Shown: positions 5,912 through 6,005 of the stretch, piece after piece | How positions within the stretch are numbered: the first letter of the stretch is position 1 | Layout of the letters: every line of letters begins with the position of its first letter | Assembly (NCBI GenBank): GCA_934437985.1 | Contig: CAKSBI010000056.1 | Location: forward strand, 1-6,005 | DNA length: 6,005 bases | DNA from: an uncultured Lachnospiraceae bacterium | Lineage (GTDB): Bacteria; Bacillota; Clostridia; Lachnospirales; Lachnospiraceae | Direction of reading: 5' to 3' | Notes under the pieces: generated by a model | The model's input: only the letters and a program-made list of their open reading frames with translations | Databases searched by the model: none | Told to the model about the DNA's origin: nothing | Program-made: the position numbers and the translations under genes

Positions 5912-5940
5912 TTGCAATGTATTACACACTGTGTTACAAT
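5912..5940 (+). promoter_or_regulatory. Candidate promoter reading out of the window
   Basis: TTGCAA (5912-5917) is followed after 17 bp by TACAAT (5935-5940), with TGT just before it as an extended -10. It would start transcription near 5947 towards a gene beyond the right edge. The spacer holds the imperfect direct repeat TGTATTACA (5918-5926) and TGTGTTACA (5930-5938), and the short inverted repeat ACACA-C-TGTGT (5924-5934). Confidence 0.5.
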
Positions 5941-6005
5941 ATATTAAAAGCAAATTTCATATTGTATTCGGAGTTTTTCTTTTTGTTCTGAATTGTTCTT
6001 GCAGC

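Overview
The window looks like part of the chromosome of an anaerobic, moderately low-GC Firmicute, most likely a Lachnospiraceae gut or rumen bacterium (Coprococcus, Butyrivibrio or Roseburia type). The evidence is protein character and gene content, not a search: a Clostridia-style pyruvate formate-lyase with its activase, AGGAGG ribosome sites, a DUF4234 membrane protein with a Gln/Asn/Gly/Tyr-rich linker, and a PD-(D/E)XK 'transposase'/Rpn-family nuclease of the kind found in many copies in Lachnospiraceae.

Layout. (1) 1-633: a DUF4234-type membrane protein on the + strand. Its body is intact but its 5' end has no usable start codon and looks frameshifted or decayed. (2) 634-985: an intrinsic terminator (711-750), then the pfl control region with a 14-bp palindrome, two candidate promoters and a long imperfect inverted repeat. 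(3) 986-3238: pflB with a GTG start and a perfect AGGAGG. (4) 3239-3410: a very strong intrinsic terminator followed by a second GC-rich structured element. (5) 3411-4235: pflA, whose start is fixed by a GGAGG site, followed by a probable terminator. (6) 4236-4670: non-coding spacer with one 9-bp-arm inverted repeat. (7) 4671-5717 on the - strand: an Rpn/PDDEXK_2-type nuclease with a C-terminal heptad-repeat coiled coil encoded by perfect 21-bp tandem repeats. (8) 5718-6005: a divergent control region with two look-alike promoters, one for the nuclease gene and one reading out of the window to the right.

How the genes work together. PflB converts pyruvate and CoA to formate and acetyl-CoA under anaerobiosis. 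PflA uses S-adenosylmethionine and a 4Fe-4S cluster to install the glycyl radical on PflB. The terminator between them would give much enzyme and little activase. The most interesting candidate system is the nuclease gene. Inside it, just before the coiled-coil region, an 8-nt perfect match to the anti-Shine-Dalgarno (GAGGTGAT) sits 8 nt before an in-frame GTG. This would yield a separate 73-residue C-terminal protein, the gene-within-gene layout reported for E. coli Rpn proteins, where a short form (RpnS) restrains the toxic full-length nuclease (RpnL) in phage defence.
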